The translations under genes and the position numbers were made by a program. Shown piece after piece: positions 12,941 to 13,986 of a stretch of DNA of 13,986 nucleotides. The first letter of the stretch is position 1. Every line of letters starts with the position of its first letter. The DNA comes from an uncultured Opitutia bacterium (GTDB taxonomy: Bacteria; Verrucomicrobiota; Verrucomicrobiia; Opitutales; UBA953). Below the pieces are notes generated by a model. That model saw only the letters and a list, made by a program, of their open reading frames with translations. It did no database searches and was not told where the DNA came from. Where the stretch lies: assembly GCA_903879465.1 (NCBI GenBank), contig CAIRLQ010000234.1, positions 1 through 13,986 of the forward strand. The letters run 5' to 3'.

Positions 12941-13986
12941 ATGAATTCATCCATGCGCTCACCCCTCGTCGCCCTATTTTTATCGGTTGGTCTGCTTTTT
13001 GGTCAGGCCAAGAAAATCGTTAAGAAGCCGCCGGTGGTCGTGGCCGAGGCTCCAGGGCCGTGGATCCTGGGTACGGTCGGTGTCGGCAAGCAGAAGGACG
13101 GGTCGATTGATTCTACCGGGCTGAAGGGTTTGGCGATTCGGCTAGGAGATGATGGCAAGAAGGGCATCGCGTATGACCTCGATCTTTGCCGACCCATTGG
13201 CGCATGGTCCGGAAGGTTCACGACTGAGATGAATCTCATGTCCCGCGGCGATTATCCGACCGCGCAAGGTGAGCCGATCTTTGTCACAGGTGACTTTGCT
13301 GGCTTCGAGCCCGATGCTTCCTCGGCGGCACTTTCTCCGCGTAAAGGTTTTGGGCCGTTTCCGACTAGCAAGGCGCGTTTTAAGGGTTTTCATAATGCGG
13401 GCCGCCAGGTTGTCGTGCAATGGGAGGTCGGGGGCATCCGTGTTGACGAGACCGCCGAAGTCATCACGGCCAACGAGGTCCAGTTCGTCGTGCGTACGCT
13501 AGAAGTCGCTTCTTCCGCGAAGGGCGTGACGGTGATGCTCGGAAAATCCGCCGATGCGACCCGTATCGTCACGATGGGCGCGAGCAAAGTCGATCAGCTC
13601 GACGGTCAGGCCGTCGCCCGCGTCGCCGCGGCGAGCACGACAACTACGGTCCGCATCGCTTATCTTCCCGCCGGTGTGCCGCTGCCCTCGACCCTAGAGA
13701 CAGAACTTCCCTCCAAGCTGCTCCAGGTCACGAAGCGCATCTGGGCTGAGACGGTGGAAACCGTGGGCGAGCTTTCGGCCAAATCGGGCGAGCCCTATGT
13801 TACCGACAAGATCAAACTTCCGGAGACTAATCCCTGGAAGGCGCCGATGTTCACGTCGGCATTTGATTTCTTGCCCGACGGTCGAGCGGTGATCTGCACG
13901 TTCCATGGCGACGTCTTCATCGCGTCGGGTATTGATGATAAGCTTGAGCATGTGACCTGGCGCCGCTTCGCCGGCGGTCTTTACCA
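12941..13986 (+). CDS. Exported DUF6797-type protein, 5' part only (runs off the right edge)
   Basis: Hand translation from ATG 12941 is open to the end of the window (348 complete codons). ATG 12953, in frame, is an alternative start; both give a signal peptide (MRSPLVALFLSVGLLFGQA). No Shine-Dalgarno is visible before either. The mature N-terminus contains WILGTVGVGKQKDGS, LKGLAIRLGDDGKKGIAYDLDLCRPIGAWSG, and a segment from residue 297, NPWKAPMFTSAFDFLPDGRA, then CTFHGDVFIASGID and VTWRRFAGGLY. This pattern fits the DUF6797 N-terminal region of PVC secreted proteins that go on into a propeller and often a cytochrome c domain; that continuation is a prediction. It is separated from the upstream plus-strand gene by a terminator and a REP-like palindrome, so it probably has its own promoter in a very short space. 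Family call moderately confident; function unknown. Confidence 0.75.
   Translation, partial: MNSSMRSPLVALFLSVGLLFGQAKKIVKKPPVVVAEAPGPWILGTVGVGKQKDGSIDSTGLKGLAIRLGDDGKKGIAYDLDLCRPIGAWSGRFTTEMNLMSRGDYPTAQGEPIFVTGDFAGFEPDASSAALSPRKGFGPFPTSKARFKGFHNAGRQVVVQWEVGGIRVDETAEVITANEVQFVVRTLEVASSAKGVTVMLGKSADATRIVTMGASKVDQLDGQAVARVAAASTTTTVRIAYLPAGVPLPSTLETELPSKLLQVTKRIWAETVETVGELSAKSGEPYVTDKIKLPETNPWKAPMFTSAFDFLPDGRAVICTFHGDVFIASGIDDKLEHVTWRRFAGGLY

Overview
The window looks like a piece of a PVC-superphylum chromosome, most likely Verrucomicrobiota or a relative (inference). It is GC-rich and packed with protein families that are expanded in Planctomycetes and Verrucomicrobia: a planctomycete-type cytochrome c fused to DUF1549/DUF1553, Tat-exported DUF1501, DUF1080 (3-keto-glycoside hydrolase family), a DUF6797-type protein, and a large NPCBM / membrane-bound-dehydrogenase / HEAT / heme protein. 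Nearly every product starts with a Sec or Tat export signal, so the locus encodes an extracytoplasmic system, probably for attacking glycans or glycosides. Most start codons lack a clear Shine-Dalgarno sequence.

Layout. A minus-strand gene train runs from 9344 down to the left edge. In transcription order it contains: a 1074-aa PSCyt1-DUF1549-DUF1553 protein, a DUF1501 protein, an alpha/beta hydrolase, a FAD-dependent oxidoreductase with a golvesin-like C-terminal domain, a degenerate C-terminal fragment of a second DUF1501 gene, and two DUF1080 proteins, the last of which runs off the left edge. The first three genes are joined by stop/start overlaps (TAATG, TGATG), so they are very probably cotranscribed and translationally coupled. 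Gaps between the later genes are 35 to about 80 bp, apart from the pseudogene region.

A short divergent intergenic region (9345-9601) separates this train from a plus-strand gene encoding a 1051-aa secreted protein (NPCBM domain, sorbosone-dehydrogenase-like beta-propeller, HEAT-like repeats, C-terminal CXXCH cytochrome domain). That gene ends in a strong intrinsic terminator. After it comes a perfect 20-bp-arm palindrome resembling REP-type mobile palindromes, then the start of another exported plus-strand protein of DUF6797 type, cut by the right edge.

How it may work together (inference): the hydrolase and DUF1080 proteins could cleave esters and (keto-)glycosides outside the cytoplasm. 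The FAD enzyme and the heme/propeller proteins could supply oxidation and electron transfer. DUF1080 enzymes act on 3-keto sugars, and no Gfo/Idh/MocA-type oxidoreductase is visible here, so the source of the keto group is an open question. No RNA genes, CRISPR arrays, complete insertion sequences or phage genes were seen.
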